DNA of 64,000 nt. Source: JANXVY01 sp034408685 (GTDB taxonomy: Bacteria; Pseudomonadota; Alphaproteobacteria; Rhizobiales; Hyphomicrobiaceae). A program made the position numbers and the translations under genes. Positions 44,042 to 52,231 of the stretch are shown here, piece by piece; position 1 is the stretch's first letter, and each line of letters starts with the position of its first letter. The stretch spans positions 1 to 64,000 of the forward strand of contig JAWXCP010000234.1 of assembly GCA_034408685.1 (NCBI GenBank), written 5' to 3'. The notes beneath the pieces are model-generated. The model was given only the letters and a program-made list of their open reading frames with translations. It had not been told where the DNA came from and ran no database searches.

Positions 44042-44949
44042 CGGAACAACATAAGCAGCCCGATGGCGCCACGGGACACCAAAAAGGGGTCCAAACCACC
44101 GGCCACGTGTGGGACGACGATATCCGCGAACTCGATACTCCCCTCCCACGCTGGTGGCTCTACACGTTCTATGCCTGTATCGTATGGTCGGTCGGGTGCT
44201 GGATCCTGTATCCATCGTGGCCGACGCTGCAGGGCTACACCACGGGTGTGCTTGGCGTGAGCGACCGTTCGGCTGTCGCCAAGAAATTGGTGACGGCTAA
44301 ACAATCACAAGAGACGTTTCGCAAGCAACTTGCGAGCGCGTCGGCAACGGATGTGCGCAACAATCCCGAGCTACTTCGCTTCGCAATGGCGAGTGGCGGG
44401 GCCTCATTCCAGACGAACTGCGCGCCCTGCCACGGACGGGGTGCTCAAGGGTTCGTCGGCTATCCGAACCTGAACGACGACGATTGGCTGTGGGGCGGTA
44501 CGCTCGAGGATATCGAGACGACGTTGCTTTACGGTATCCGGTCAGGCCATGCGGAAGCACGGGTCAGCCAAATGCCGCGCTATGGGGTCGACGGGATCTT
44601 GTCGCCCGCAGAAATCGATGCCGTGACCAACTACGTCAGAGGCTTGACCAAGCTGCCGGTCGACCAGGCACTGGCACAAAAAGGTTCGACGATCTTCGCC
44701 GAACAGTGCTCATCCTGCCATGGCGAGAACGGTCACGGCAACGCTGAGCTCGGCGCGCCGAACTTGGCCGACGCGATCTGGCTTTACGGGTCCAGCCCGG
44801 AGGCCGTGACTCAAACGATTGTCGCCGGTCGAAACGGTGTCATGCCCGGCTGGATCGACCGCCTCGATCGCGCCACGATCAAATCGCTCGCCGTTTACGT
44901 CCACAGCTTGGGCGGCGGGCAGTTAGCCTCGAACGCAACGAAACAGTGA
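44038..44949 (+). CDS. ccoP: cbb3-type cytochrome c oxidase subunit III (di-haem)
   Basis: A 303-residue di-haem cytochrome c. A cytoplasmic N-terminus (HVWDDDIRELDTPLPRWW) is followed by a membrane helix (~43-62). Two haem c sites follow: CAPCH (Cys128, Cys131, His132) and CSSCH (Cys224, Cys227, His228). It receives electrons from the bc1 complex or soluble cytochromes. The gene closes the structural ccoNOQP unit. Confidence 0.96.
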   Translation: MTEQHKQPDGATGHQKGVQTTGHVWDDDIRELDTPLPRWWLYTFYACIVWSVGCWILYPSWPTLQGYTTGVLGVSDRSAVAKKLVTAKQSQETFRKQLASASATDVRNNPELLRFAMASGGASFQTNCAPCHGRGAQGFVGYPNLNDDDWLWGGTLEDIETTLLYGIRSGHAEARVSQMPRYGVDGILSPAEIDAVTNYVRGLTKLPVDQALAQKGSTIFAEQCSSCHGENGHGNAELGAPNLADAIWLYGSSPEAVTQTIVAGRNGVMPGWIDRLDRATIKSLAVYVHSLGGGQLASNATKQ

Positions 44950-44965
44950 CATCGGAACATAGCCC

Positions 44966-45166
44966 ATGTCCTGTTGCGGAACGAGTTTGGCGATCGCGTT
45001 GGCAATTGCCCGCGCCGACCAAGAAGCTGCTGCTGCATCAACAGCTTTAGGCCAACACCCGGCCTGCCCGCCGGGATACGTCGAAACTGAGGCTCGGTCC
45101 GTTCCGATGTGGCGCAAGTTGGCCGGTTGGCTGCGCCTTGAAAGGATAAACAGCACCCATGCTTGA
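44966..45166 (+). CDS. Possible small Cys-containing protein between ccoP and ccoG
   Basis: A 66-codon frame beginning MSCCGTSLAIALAIARADQ and ending in a basic part. It fills most of the 209-base ccoP-ccoG gap, and its stop overlaps the ccoG start by 8 bases, which would fit coupled translation. There is no strong ribosome-binding site and no family I recognise. It may be a real small assembly protein or simply an open leader. Confidence 0.3.
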   Translation: MSCCGTSLAIALAIARADQEAAAASTALGQHPACPPGYVETEARSVPMWRKLAGWLRLERINSTHA

Positions 45167-46667
45167 ACCGAAGGATTACATCCATGGTGCGCCTGAATTG
45201 GCTGCACCCGGCGTCGCCCGACACGATGTTGCCGCCGTCAACAGCAAATCGTCGCGCGAGTTATATGCCTCCCGTCAGGCCATTCATCCCAAGCGGGCGC
45301 GTGGAACGTTTCGCACGTTGAAATGGACGATCATGATCTTGACGCTCGGTGTCTACTATATCCTGCCTTGGGTGCGCTGGGACCGCGGCCCCGACCTGCC
45401 AAACCAAGCGGTGCTTCTTGACTTGGCGCACAATCGCTATTTCTTTTTCTTTCTCGAGATCTGGCCGCAAGAATTTTACTACGTCACAGGCCTGCTGATT
45501 ATGTCGGCACTCGCGCTGTTTCTATTCACGGCCGTCGCTGGCCGGGTGTGGTGTGGCTACACGTGTCCGCAGACGGTTTGGACAGATCTCATGGTTGCGG
45601 TCGAGCGGTTCTGGCAAGGTGACCGGAACGAGCGTCTCCGTCTCGACAAGCAACCTTGGAATGCAGAAAAAATATTCAAGAAGTCGATCACGCATGCTTC
45701 TTGGCTCGTGATTGGCTTGCTGACCGGCGGCGCGTTCGTCTTTTATTTCGCCGATGCGCCGACGCTGACGCGCCAATTCGTGACCGGCTCCGCGCCCCAA
45801 GCGGCGTACTACGCGCTTGGGGTCCTGACGCTATCGACATACGTCCTCGGCGGTCTCGCGCGCGAGCAGGTGTGCATTTACATGTGCCCATGGCCGCGTA
45901 TCCAAGGCGCGATGACCGATCGCGACACGCTGCTGGTCGGCTACCGTCCCGAGAGGGGCGAGCCGCGCGGCCCGCATAAGAAAAACGAGAGCTGGGACGG
46001 ACGTGGAGACTGCATCGACTGCAAAGCTTGCGTGGCGGTATGTCCGACGGGCATCGATATCCGCGATGGCTCGCAGCTCGAATGCATTCAATGCGCGCTG
46101 TGCATCGACGCGTGCAACGAAATCATGGCCAAGGTCGGCCGTCCGCCAAACTTGATCGCCTACGACACGGTTGCAAAGCAAGAAGCATGGATCGAGGGTC
46201 GTTATGAGCCGTTTCGCCCGGTTCGTCCGCGAACCATCCTGTACGCCGGTGTTCTAGCCGCCGTCAGTGCAGTCATGCTGATCGCTTGGTCCAACCGGAC
46301 GCTCCTCGAGATGAATGTGCTACCCGATCGCAACCCACCGTTCGTTCAACTGTCCGATGGCGGCGTCCGCAACGCGTACACTGTCAAAGTGCTGAATAAG
46401 CGGCACGAGCCCCGGACCTTCACGTTCGAACTCGAAAAATTGGCCGACGCGTCGGTCAGCGTCGTGGGTGAACAAGCCAGCGACAACCGGCGCGTTCTGG
46501 TTCCAACCGATTCTGTCCGTGAGATTCGCCTTCTGGTGAGTATCCCTGCGAGCCAAGCTGCACGGCTTGCAGCGCCGTCGATACCGGTGACACTTGTTTT
46601 GCGCGATGTGGCCAACGGGGCCACAAGCCGGCGCGTTACGCAGTTCGTCAGTGCGACTAGGAAATAA
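45159..46667 (+). CDS. ccoG: cbb3 oxidase maturation ferredoxin-like protein CcoG/FixG
   Basis: A 502-residue membrane protein with iron-sulfur clusters, needed for CuB assembly; CcoG reduces Cu(II). It has four to five membrane segments, the membrane cysteine motifs GYTCPQTVWTDL and CIYMCPWPRIQGAM, and two 4Fe-4S motifs (CIDCKACVAVCP and CIQCALCIDAC). The C-terminal ~140 residues form a periplasmic Ig-like domain. It leads ccoGHIS. Confidence 0.95.
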   Translation: MLEPKDYIHGAPELAAPGVARHDVAAVNSKSSRELYASRQAIHPKRARGTFRTLKWTIMILTLGVYYILPWVRWDRGPDLPNQAVLLDLAHNRYFFFFLEIWPQEFYYVTGLLIMSALALFLFTAVAGRVWCGYTCPQTVWTDLMVAVERFWQGDRNERLRLDKQPWNAEKIFKKSITHASWLVIGLLTGGAFVFYFADAPTLTRQFVTGSAPQAAYYALGVLTLSTYVLGGLAREQVCIYMCPWPRIQGAMTDRDTLLVGYRPERGEPRGPHKKNESWDGRGDCIDCKACVAVCPTGIDIRDGSQLECIQCALCIDACNEIMAKVGRPPNLIAYDTVAKQEAWIEGRYEPFRPVRPRTILYAGVLAAVSAVMLIAWSNRTLLEMNVLPDRNPPFVQLSDGGVRNAYTVKVLNKRHEPRTFTFELEKLADASVSVVGEQASDNRRVLVPTDSVREIRLLVSIPASQAARLAAPSIPVTLVLRDVANGATSRRVTQFVSATRK

Positions 46668-46669
46668 CC

Positions 46670-47242
46670 ATGACCACGTCCAAAACCGACCGCGAATGGA
46701 CCGGACGCGAATGGACCGGACGGGGGGTATTCTTGACTTTGGCTGCCTTCTTCGGGGTGGTTTTCGCCGTCAACATCTTTTTCGTCGTCACCGCCGTTCG
46801 AACGTATACGGGCGTCGTTGCCCAGGAGCCCTATCGCAAGGGTCTTGCCTACAACCAGCGGATCGATGCGGATGCCCAACAGGCCCAACTTGGGTGGACT
46901 GCGGCTTTGACTGCCGACAAGGGGGGACGCACGCGGCTCGACCTTGTCGCTGCCGACGGCCGTGCCGTGTCGGGCTTGACGGTGACGGGAACCCTCAGCC
47001 GCCCATCGACCGCCGCATTCGACCGCGCGCTGACATATATCGAGACGGCGCCGGGACGATACGAGTCTGGTTTGTCGGAGGCAGATCGTTCAAGCTCGGG
47101 TCAGGCCAACACCGGCGAGCAAAAAACAACGGTGGCGGCGATCGAAAGCGGGACCTGGATCGTGACGCTTGCGGCCCGTGACAGCGTCTCGGACGCCGAG
47201 CCGGTCTACCAATTGCGGAGGCGACTATGGCTCAGGCCCTAG
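46670..47242 (+). CDS. ccoH: cbb3 oxidase assembly protein CcoH/FixH
   Basis: A 190-residue membrane-anchored protein needed for cbb3 assembly. One N-terminal membrane helix (VFLTLAAFFGVVFAVNIFFVVTAV) is followed by the family region RTYTGVVAQEPYRKGLAYNQ and a periplasmic beta domain. A 15-bp duplication places REWTG twice just before the helix. It overlaps ccoI by 16 bases, as usual in this operon. Confidence 0.92.
   Translation: MTTSKTDREWTGREWTGRGVFLTLAAFFGVVFAVNIFFVVTAVRTYTGVVAQEPYRKGLAYNQRIDADAQQAQLGWTAALTADKGGRTRLDLVAADGRAVSGLTVTGTLSRPSTAAFDRALTYIETAPGRYESGLSEADRSSSGQANTGEQKTTVAAIESGTWIVTLAARDSVSDAEPVYQLRRRLWLRP
46691..46720. repeat. 15-bp direct duplication inside ccoH
   Basis: Two exact copies of cgcgaatggaccgga (46691-46705 and 46706-46720), giving REWTG-REWTG. 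The period matches the repeats in lnt and ybeY. Confidence 0.92.
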
Positions 47243-49506
47243 GACCACAGTTGGAACTCGGCTCATTAGAACCGAGGAAGAGTGTTAGTGATCAGAAGAT
47301 GGCGCCGCGCGGTGTCGCGTCGGTCGATCCGCTTGCTGCCGCAGTGGGCCGACAGTTTACCTTCGTCGTCGAGAACATGCGGTGCGGCGGATGCATGCGC
47401 AAAGTCGAAACGGCGCTGTTGGGTGTGGCCGGTACTATGTCTGCCAGAGTCAACTTATCGACGGGACGGGTAGGCATCGTCGTCGACCGTTCGATCAAGG
47501 CCAACTCTGAGCCATATATCGAGGCGTTGAAGTCGGCAGGCTTCACGGCGCGCGAATTGCCGTCCGATGAGGCTGTTTCGAATTCTTTGGATGAGGATCT
47601 GGAGCGCCGATTGGCTGTCGCCGGGTTCGCCACGATGAACATCATGTTGCTGTCGGTGGCCGTTTGGTCAGGCGCCGGCGGGGACATGGAAAAATCGCTG
47701 CAGACGGCCCTGCACTGGCTGTCGGCCGTGATTGCAATTCCCGCGGTTGCCTATGCGGGTGTGCCGTTCTTTGCCTCGGCGTTGGCCGCGATCCGCGCCC
47801 GCCGCATCAACATGGACGTGCCGATTTCGCTTGGCGTGCTGCTGGCGACCGGGATGAGCCTTTATCAGACGACACAGGTTAGCGAGCAGGTCTACTTCGA
47901 TGCTGCGGTGTCGCTGCTTTTCTTTCTGCTGATCGGGCGGGTGCTTGACCAGAAGATGCGACGCCAAGCCAAGAGTGCGGCTGAGAATTTTCTCGGCCTG
48001 CTCAGCCCGGCAACGACGATCGTACACAGCGACGGGGCCACCGAGCGGATCGCGACCAGCGCTGTCAGGCCGGGAATGGCGCTGATCATCGCCGCTGGCG
48101 AACGGGTGCCGGTCGATGCCAAGGTTACGCGCGGCCGCGCCGAGATCGACGAGGCGCTGCTGACCGGTGAAACGGTCCCGCGGCAAGTTCTCGAGGGCGG
48201 GTCGTTGTATGCGGGCACGATCAACTTGGGTGGTCCTGTCGAGGCGGTCGCAACGGCGGTCGAGGACAACACGCTGCTTGCCGAGATTGCCCGCCTTATG
48301 CAAACGGCCGAGCAGGCCCGTGGCCGGTATGTGCGGCTGGCTGATCGTGCTGCAAGATTATATGCGCCAGCTGTCCACATCTTAGGTCTGGCGACATTCA
48401 TCGGCTGGATGTGGGTCGGGTACACGTGGGAGCCGGCCCTGACGGCGGCGATCGCCGTTCTGATCGTGACGTGTCCGTGTGCTCTGGCGCTCGCCGTTCC
48501 AGCCGTTCAGGTCGCAGCGATCGGGCGGTTGTTCAAGCGCGGTATCGTTGTCAAAGCCCCCGATGGGTTGGAGCGGCTGTCCGAGGTCGATACCATCGTG
48601 CTCGATAAGACGGGCACGCTGACGTTAGGTGAGCCCGAGTTGGTGCCAGGCGATGACGTGAGCGACGACGTGTTGGCCAAGGCTGCAGCTCTGGCAGCAA
48701 ACAGTCGTCACCCCTACGCACGGGCAGTCGTCAAGGCTGCGTACGCGCGCGGACTGACAGTCGTGCCCGTTGCCGGGGTCGAAGAGATCGCTGGCAGTGG
48801 CCTGCGGGCATCGCTCGACGGTAGCGAAGTCAAGCTCGGCTCTCCGGCATTTTGCGATCTCGCGGCCCTCGCGAATGAAACGGGGACCGGCGGAGCGGGC
48901 GAGGAGGCCTCGCTATGGCTGCGCCATGGGCACGCCCGTCCGACGGCATTCCGCTTCATCGATCCCTTGCGCAGTGACGCCAGCACGGTTGTCGCTCGCT
49001 TGATCCAGCTCGGCTACGCCGTCGAGCTGCTGTCGGGAGATCGGACGGCCATTGTCGCTGCGACGGCCAAAGCCAGCGGTATTACACAATGGCGTGCAGA
49101 GGTGCGGCCGGACGAAAAGACCCACCGGCTCGATGAATTGAAAGCCGAGGGCCGAAAGGTGCTGATGGTCGGGGACGGTCTCAACGACGCTCCAGCGCTC
49201 GCCAGTGCCCATGCCTCGATTGCGCCAGCGACTGCGGCCGACATCAGCCAGACCGCATCGGACGTGATATTCCAGGGGTCGAAGTTGAGCCCGCTGATCG
49301 AGACGTTGGCGGTCGCCAAAGCTTCGCAGCGCGCTGCGCTCGGCAACTTCGCGATTTCGATCGGCTATAACGTGATCTTCGTGCCGCTCGCGGTCATGGG
49401 CATCGTGACGCCGATTATCGCGGCAATCGCCATGTCGCTGTCCTCGATCACCGTGACGGCCAACGCGATCTGGCTGGGGCATAAGCGCTTGAAGGACGCC
49501 ACATGA
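47227..49506 (+). CDS. ccoI: Copper-exporting P1B ATPase for cbb3 assembly (CcoI/FixI)
   Basis: A 759-residue P-type ATPase that moves copper for the oxidase CuB centre. A cytoplasmic HMA domain with CGGC (Cys53, Cys56) comes first. Membrane segments include the CPC ion site (Cys416, Cys418 in VTCPCALALAVP). The phosphorylation motif DKTGTLT and the hinge VGDGLNDAPAL follow. The CcoI branch works with CcoG, H and S. Confidence 0.96.
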   Translation: MAQALGPQLELGSLEPRKSVSDQKMAPRGVASVDPLAAAVGRQFTFVVENMRCGGCMRKVETALLGVAGTMSARVNLSTGRVGIVVDRSIKANSEPYIEALKSAGFTARELPSDEAVSNSLDEDLERRLAVAGFATMNIMLLSVAVWSGAGGDMEKSLQTALHWLSAVIAIPAVAYAGVPFFASALAAIRARRINMDVPISLGVLLATGMSLYQTTQVSEQVYFDAAVSLLFFLLIGRVLDQKMRRQAKSAAENFLGLLSPATTIVHSDGATERIATSAVRPGMALIIAAGERVPVDAKVTRGRAEIDEALLTGETVPRQVLEGGSLYAGTINLGGPVEAVATAVEDNTLLAEIARLMQTAEQARGRYVRLADRAARLYAPAVHILGLATFIGWMWVGYTWEPALTAAIAVLIVTCPCALALAVPAVQVAAIGRLFKRGIVVKAPDGLERLSEVDTIVLDKTGTLTLGEPELVPGDDVSDDVLAKAAALAANSRHPYARAVVKAAYARGLTVVPVAGVEEIAGSGLRASLDGSEVKLGSPAFCDLAALANETGTGGAGEEASLWLRHGHARPTAFRFIDPLRSDASTVVARLIQLGYAVELLSGDRTAIVAATAKASGITQWRAEVRPDEKTHRLDELKAEGRKVLMVGDGLNDAPALASAHASIAPATAADISQTASDVIFQGSKLSPLIETLAVAKASQRAALGNFAISIGYNVIFVPLAVMGIVTPIIAAIAMSLSSITVTANAIWLGHKRLKDAT

Positions 49507-49679
49507 CAGCGCTCGCCTGGCTCATTCCAGCAGCCCTTGCCCTTGGCGCGCTCGGTCTTGTTGCTTTCATGTGGGCCCTGCGCACCGGCCAGTATGACGA
49601 TCTCGACGGCGCTGCTTGGCGCGCGCTCGACGATGATCCTGTTTCACCTAAAAAGGGCCCACGCGACGGCGAGCAATAG
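49503..49679 (+). CDS. ccoS: cbb3 oxidase assembly protein CcoS
   Basis: A 58-residue protein with one membrane helix (LIPAALALGALGLVAFMWALRTGQYDDLDG), the signature of CcoS/FixS, needed for cofactor insertion. The start overlaps the ccoI stop (ATGA). The acidic/lysine tail is typical. Confidence 0.93.
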   Translation: MTALAWLIPAALALGALGLVAFMWALRTGQYDDLDGAAWRALDDDPVSPKKGPRDGEQ

Positions 49680-49713
49680 GTGCGCCGATCAGCGATGCCG
49701 TTTTGCGCGGTGA

Positions 49714-50544
49714 TCAGCCGAATCGTCCGGTGATGTAGGCTTTCGTAATCTCGTGCTTTGGGGAGACGAACAACTCTGTCGTGTCGCCTTGCTCGACCAG
49801 ACGGCCGAGATGAAACACGGCGACCCGCTGCGAGACGCGTGCGGCCTGCTGCATGTTATGCGTGATCAACACGATCGTGTAGCTCGCCCGTAACTCGTCG
49901 ATCAGCGCCTCGATCCGCGCGGTTGCTATCGGGTCGAGTGATGAGGCGGGCTCGTCCATCAAGATCACTTCAGGGTTGTAGGCAATGGCCCGGGCGATGC
50001 AGAGCCGCTGCTGCTGGCCGCCCGATAAATCCAGCCCGGATTCCCCAAGCCGGTTTTTGACCTCGTCCCAGAGGCCAACGCGCTGCAGGCAGGACTCGAC
50101 AAGGCTATCCGTTTCGGGTGTTCCGCTGACCAATCCATGAATGCGCGGCCCATAGGCAATATTGTCGTAGACCGATTGCGGAAACGGGTTGGGCTTCTGT
50201 GCAACCCATCCAAAGCGACGACGAACGATCGGCGGATCGAGGTCGACATCGTTGATGTCCAAGCCGTCGACGAGGATCGTCCCTGTGAGGCGGGCGCCGG
50301 GGACGTCATCGTGACTGCGGTTCAAGCAACGCAGCAGCGTGGTCTTTCCGCAGCCCGACGGACCAATGAAGGCGGTCACCTCGCGCGAGTGGATTTTGAG
50401 GGAGATGTCTGTCAGTGCTTGCTTTTCGCCGTACCAGAAGTTCACATTCTGGATGTCTATTTTTACTTTATTGCGGCTTTCATGAAAGGGTTTAGGGCCG
50501 AGATGAATTTTGAAAACGACGAAATTGTCCGGACTATTTTGCAT
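49714..50544 (-). CDS. pstB: Orphan phosphate-type ABC ATPase (PstB)
   Basis: A 276-residue ABC ATPase of the phosphate importer type: VNFWYGEKQAL, Walker A GPSGCGKTT, RRRFGWVAQKPNPFPQSVYDNIAYGPRIHG, signature LSGGQQQRLCIARA, Walker B VILMDEPASSLDP. It carries ~25 extra N-terminal residues. pstS, pstC, pstA and phoU are all absent. An FNR-like box lies ~95 bases upstream and it is grouped with usp and phasin genes, so it may serve in microaerobic physiology. It could pair with importer parts elsewhere. Confidence 0.88.
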   Translation of the reverse strand: MQNSPDNFVVFKIHLGPKPFHESRNKVKIDIQNVNFWYGEKQALTDISLKIHSREVTAFIGPSGCGKTTLLRCLNRSHDDVPGARLTGTILVDGLDINDVDLDPPIVRRRFGWVAQKPNPFPQSVYDNIAYGPRIHGLVSGTPETDSLVESCLQRVGLWDEVKNRLGESGLDLSGGQQQRLCIARAIAYNPEVILMDEPASSLDPIATARIEALIDELRASYTIVLITHNMQQAARVSQRVAVFHLGRLVEQGDTTELFVSPKHEITKAYITGRFG

Positions 50545-50635
50545 CCCGATTACCTATTTTGGCCGGTCAGCTCGAACCGTCATTTTGAGGCGTCACTGAG
50601 CGCAGCCAACAGACAACGACCCAAGGCCATGCGCC

Positions 50636-50649
50636 TTGATCTTCAGCAA
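50636..50649. promoter_or_regulatory. FNR/FixK-like box upstream of pstB
   Basis: TTGATCTTCAGCAA matches TTGAT-N4-ATCAA in nine of ten specified bases. A class II start would give a leader of ~57 bases to the pstB ATG at 50544. Confidence 0.6.
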
Positions 50650-50726
50650 TCCGATCCGAGCGGGGAGTTGCGGACATGGACGGTGCTGCGTCGGCAGCCG
50701 ACGGACCTCAGCGGGCTCTATGGACC

Positions 50727-51584
50727 TTAGTGGGACATCAGCACGGGCACGGTCATTTTTTGAAGGACATCGCGGGTTGCGCCGCCAAGGATGAATTCCC
50801 GAAGACGGGAGTGCCCGTAGCATCCCATGACGACGAGATCCCAGCCGAACTTGGCGGCTTCAAACATCAGAGTTTCGCCAGCCGCCATGTTTGTCGTGCT
50901 GCCGATGGCGCCCTCACACCGTACCCCGTGGCGGGCCAAGGCAGCGCAGATGTCGGCCGTCGGGAGATCGCCGCTTTCGCTGGAGGCCTGCGGATCGAGC
51001 CATAGGACGCGAACCTCATCGGCGTGCTTGAGGATTGGGACCGCATCGAAGACAGCGCGCGTCGCCTCGCGCCGTCCGTTCCAGGCGACGAGAATTCGTT
51101 TGGTTGCAAACGGGGCGCGGGGCGCATTCGGGATGACAAGCACCGGCCGGGCGCTATCGGTCGCCAATTGGTCTGCTATATCCAGCATGCCAGTGCTGAG
51201 CCACTTCGGGTCCGCTTGGCTTGCGACGACGAGATCGGCTGCGCGCGCCACGGGCACGATGACGTCGAACACTGTTTGATGAATGCCCGTGTCGACACTG
51301 CGCCATTCCGCCGTGAACGACCCGGGCGAGGCGGCATCTTGCGTTGCTGTTTCAAAGATCGCTCTCATCCGCGCTTCTTCAAGCCGATAGGCGTCGCGGT
51401 GGGTTTCGATCATCCCAGGAACGGCGGCGATCATGTCGGTCGCGGGAGGGATGAACACCGGGGGAACTGCCGATAATCCGATCAGGTGCGACTGGTCACG
51501 ACAGGCCAACGCCGTCGCTGCTTCGAGCAGTCGTGGCAAATTGCGTTCATTGTTCACGTGGATAAGAATTGTCTTATAGGACAT
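50727..51584 (-). CDS. Universal stress protein, tandem UspA domains
   Basis: A 285-residue cytoplasmic protein with two Usp domains (residues ~1-145 and 155-285). The second has the ATP-type loop VMGCYGHSRLREFILGG followed by ATRDVL and the strand MTVPVLMSH at the end. The first domain's loop is diverged (VVASQADPKWLSTGMLD). It lies between phasin and pstB on the same strand. Usp genes are frequent FixK/FNR targets in alphaproteobacteria. Confidence 0.9.
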   Translation of the reverse strand: MSYKTILIHVNNERNLPRLLEAATALACRDQSHLIGLSAVPPVFIPPATDMIAAVPGMIETHRDAYRLEEARMRAIFETATQDAASPGSFTAEWRSVDTGIHQTVFDVIVPVARAADLVVASQADPKWLSTGMLDIADQLATDSARPVLVIPNAPRAPFATKRILVAWNGRREATRAVFDAVPILKHADEVRVLWLDPQASSESGDLPTADICAALARHGVRCEGAIGSTTNMAAGETLMFEAAKFGWDLVVMGCYGHSRLREFILGGATRDVLQKMTVPVLMSH

Positions 51585-51712
51585 GCGAACTTCCGATCGG
51601 GCGAGAGCCGCTGGTCGTCAATACATGGCGCGAGCCGAACGGATCCTGCATCGCGATTGAAGCATGCGGCGCGGATCGAACTGCTCGTGCCTCGACCCGC
51701 CCGCATTTGCGG

Positions 51713-52105
51713 TCAGTGTGGCTTAGTACCATTGGTCTCGGTCGGAATGACGATGTCAGCCGCGCGTTTCGCGTCCGATTGCTGGACTGTACGAACGAGG
51801 GTCTGAAACTCGTCCTGGTACTGGTCGATCGTGCGATTCCAATAGTCCATATAGACCTTTTGGACGTCGGGCATCGACCGGCACGACGCGAAGCGGGCAC
51901 ACATGCTGAGATTTTCCTGCATGCGGCGGCCGACAAAGCCGAGCCATTCGCTTTGGCAGGACGTGAAAGTTTTGAGCATGTTGCTGTTGAAGGCGTCCAT
52001 TGCCTTCGTCGCCGGCCCAGCAATCTGGTTTGCAAATTCGACCGGCGTTTCGAACGCGACGGAAGGTATGGACTCCGCTTGGATTTTGGAACGGTTCGTT
52101 TCCAT
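51713..52105 (-). CDS. Phasin-family protein
   Basis: A 130-residue amphipathic helical protein resembling alphaproteobacterial phasins that coat polyhydroxyalkanoate granules (FANQIAGPATKAMDAFNSNML, MQENLSMCARFASC, VQKVYMDYWNRTIDQYQDEFQTL). It has no membrane segment. An FNR-like box lies ~83 bases upstream. It belongs to the presumed microaerobic cluster; carbon storage at low oxygen fits this. Confidence 0.78.
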   Translation of the reverse strand: METNRSKIQAESIPSVAFETPVEFANQIAGPATKAMDAFNSNMLKTFTSCQSEWLGFVGRRMQENLSMCARFASCRSMPDVQKVYMDYWNRTIDQYQDEFQTLVRTVQQSDAKRAADIVIPTETNGTKPH

Positions 52106-52187
52106 TGGGACACCTGTTACGTTGTCGATCGGGACGGCTACGGGTTCTGGGAAGCTTCAATGTTGGCGCGTCACGGCGCGGGCGACG

Positions 52188-52201
52188 ATGATCTTGGTCA
52201 A
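52188..52201. promoter_or_regulatory. FNR/FixK-like box upstream of the phasin gene
   Basis: Read on the minus strand it is TTGACCAAGATCAT, eight of ten specified bases of TTGAT-N4-ATCAA. A class II start would give a ~48-base leader. Weaker than the other boxes. Confidence 0.5.
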
Positions 52202-52231
52202 TTATGCGCGCGCGATCGAATTGGCCTCTGC

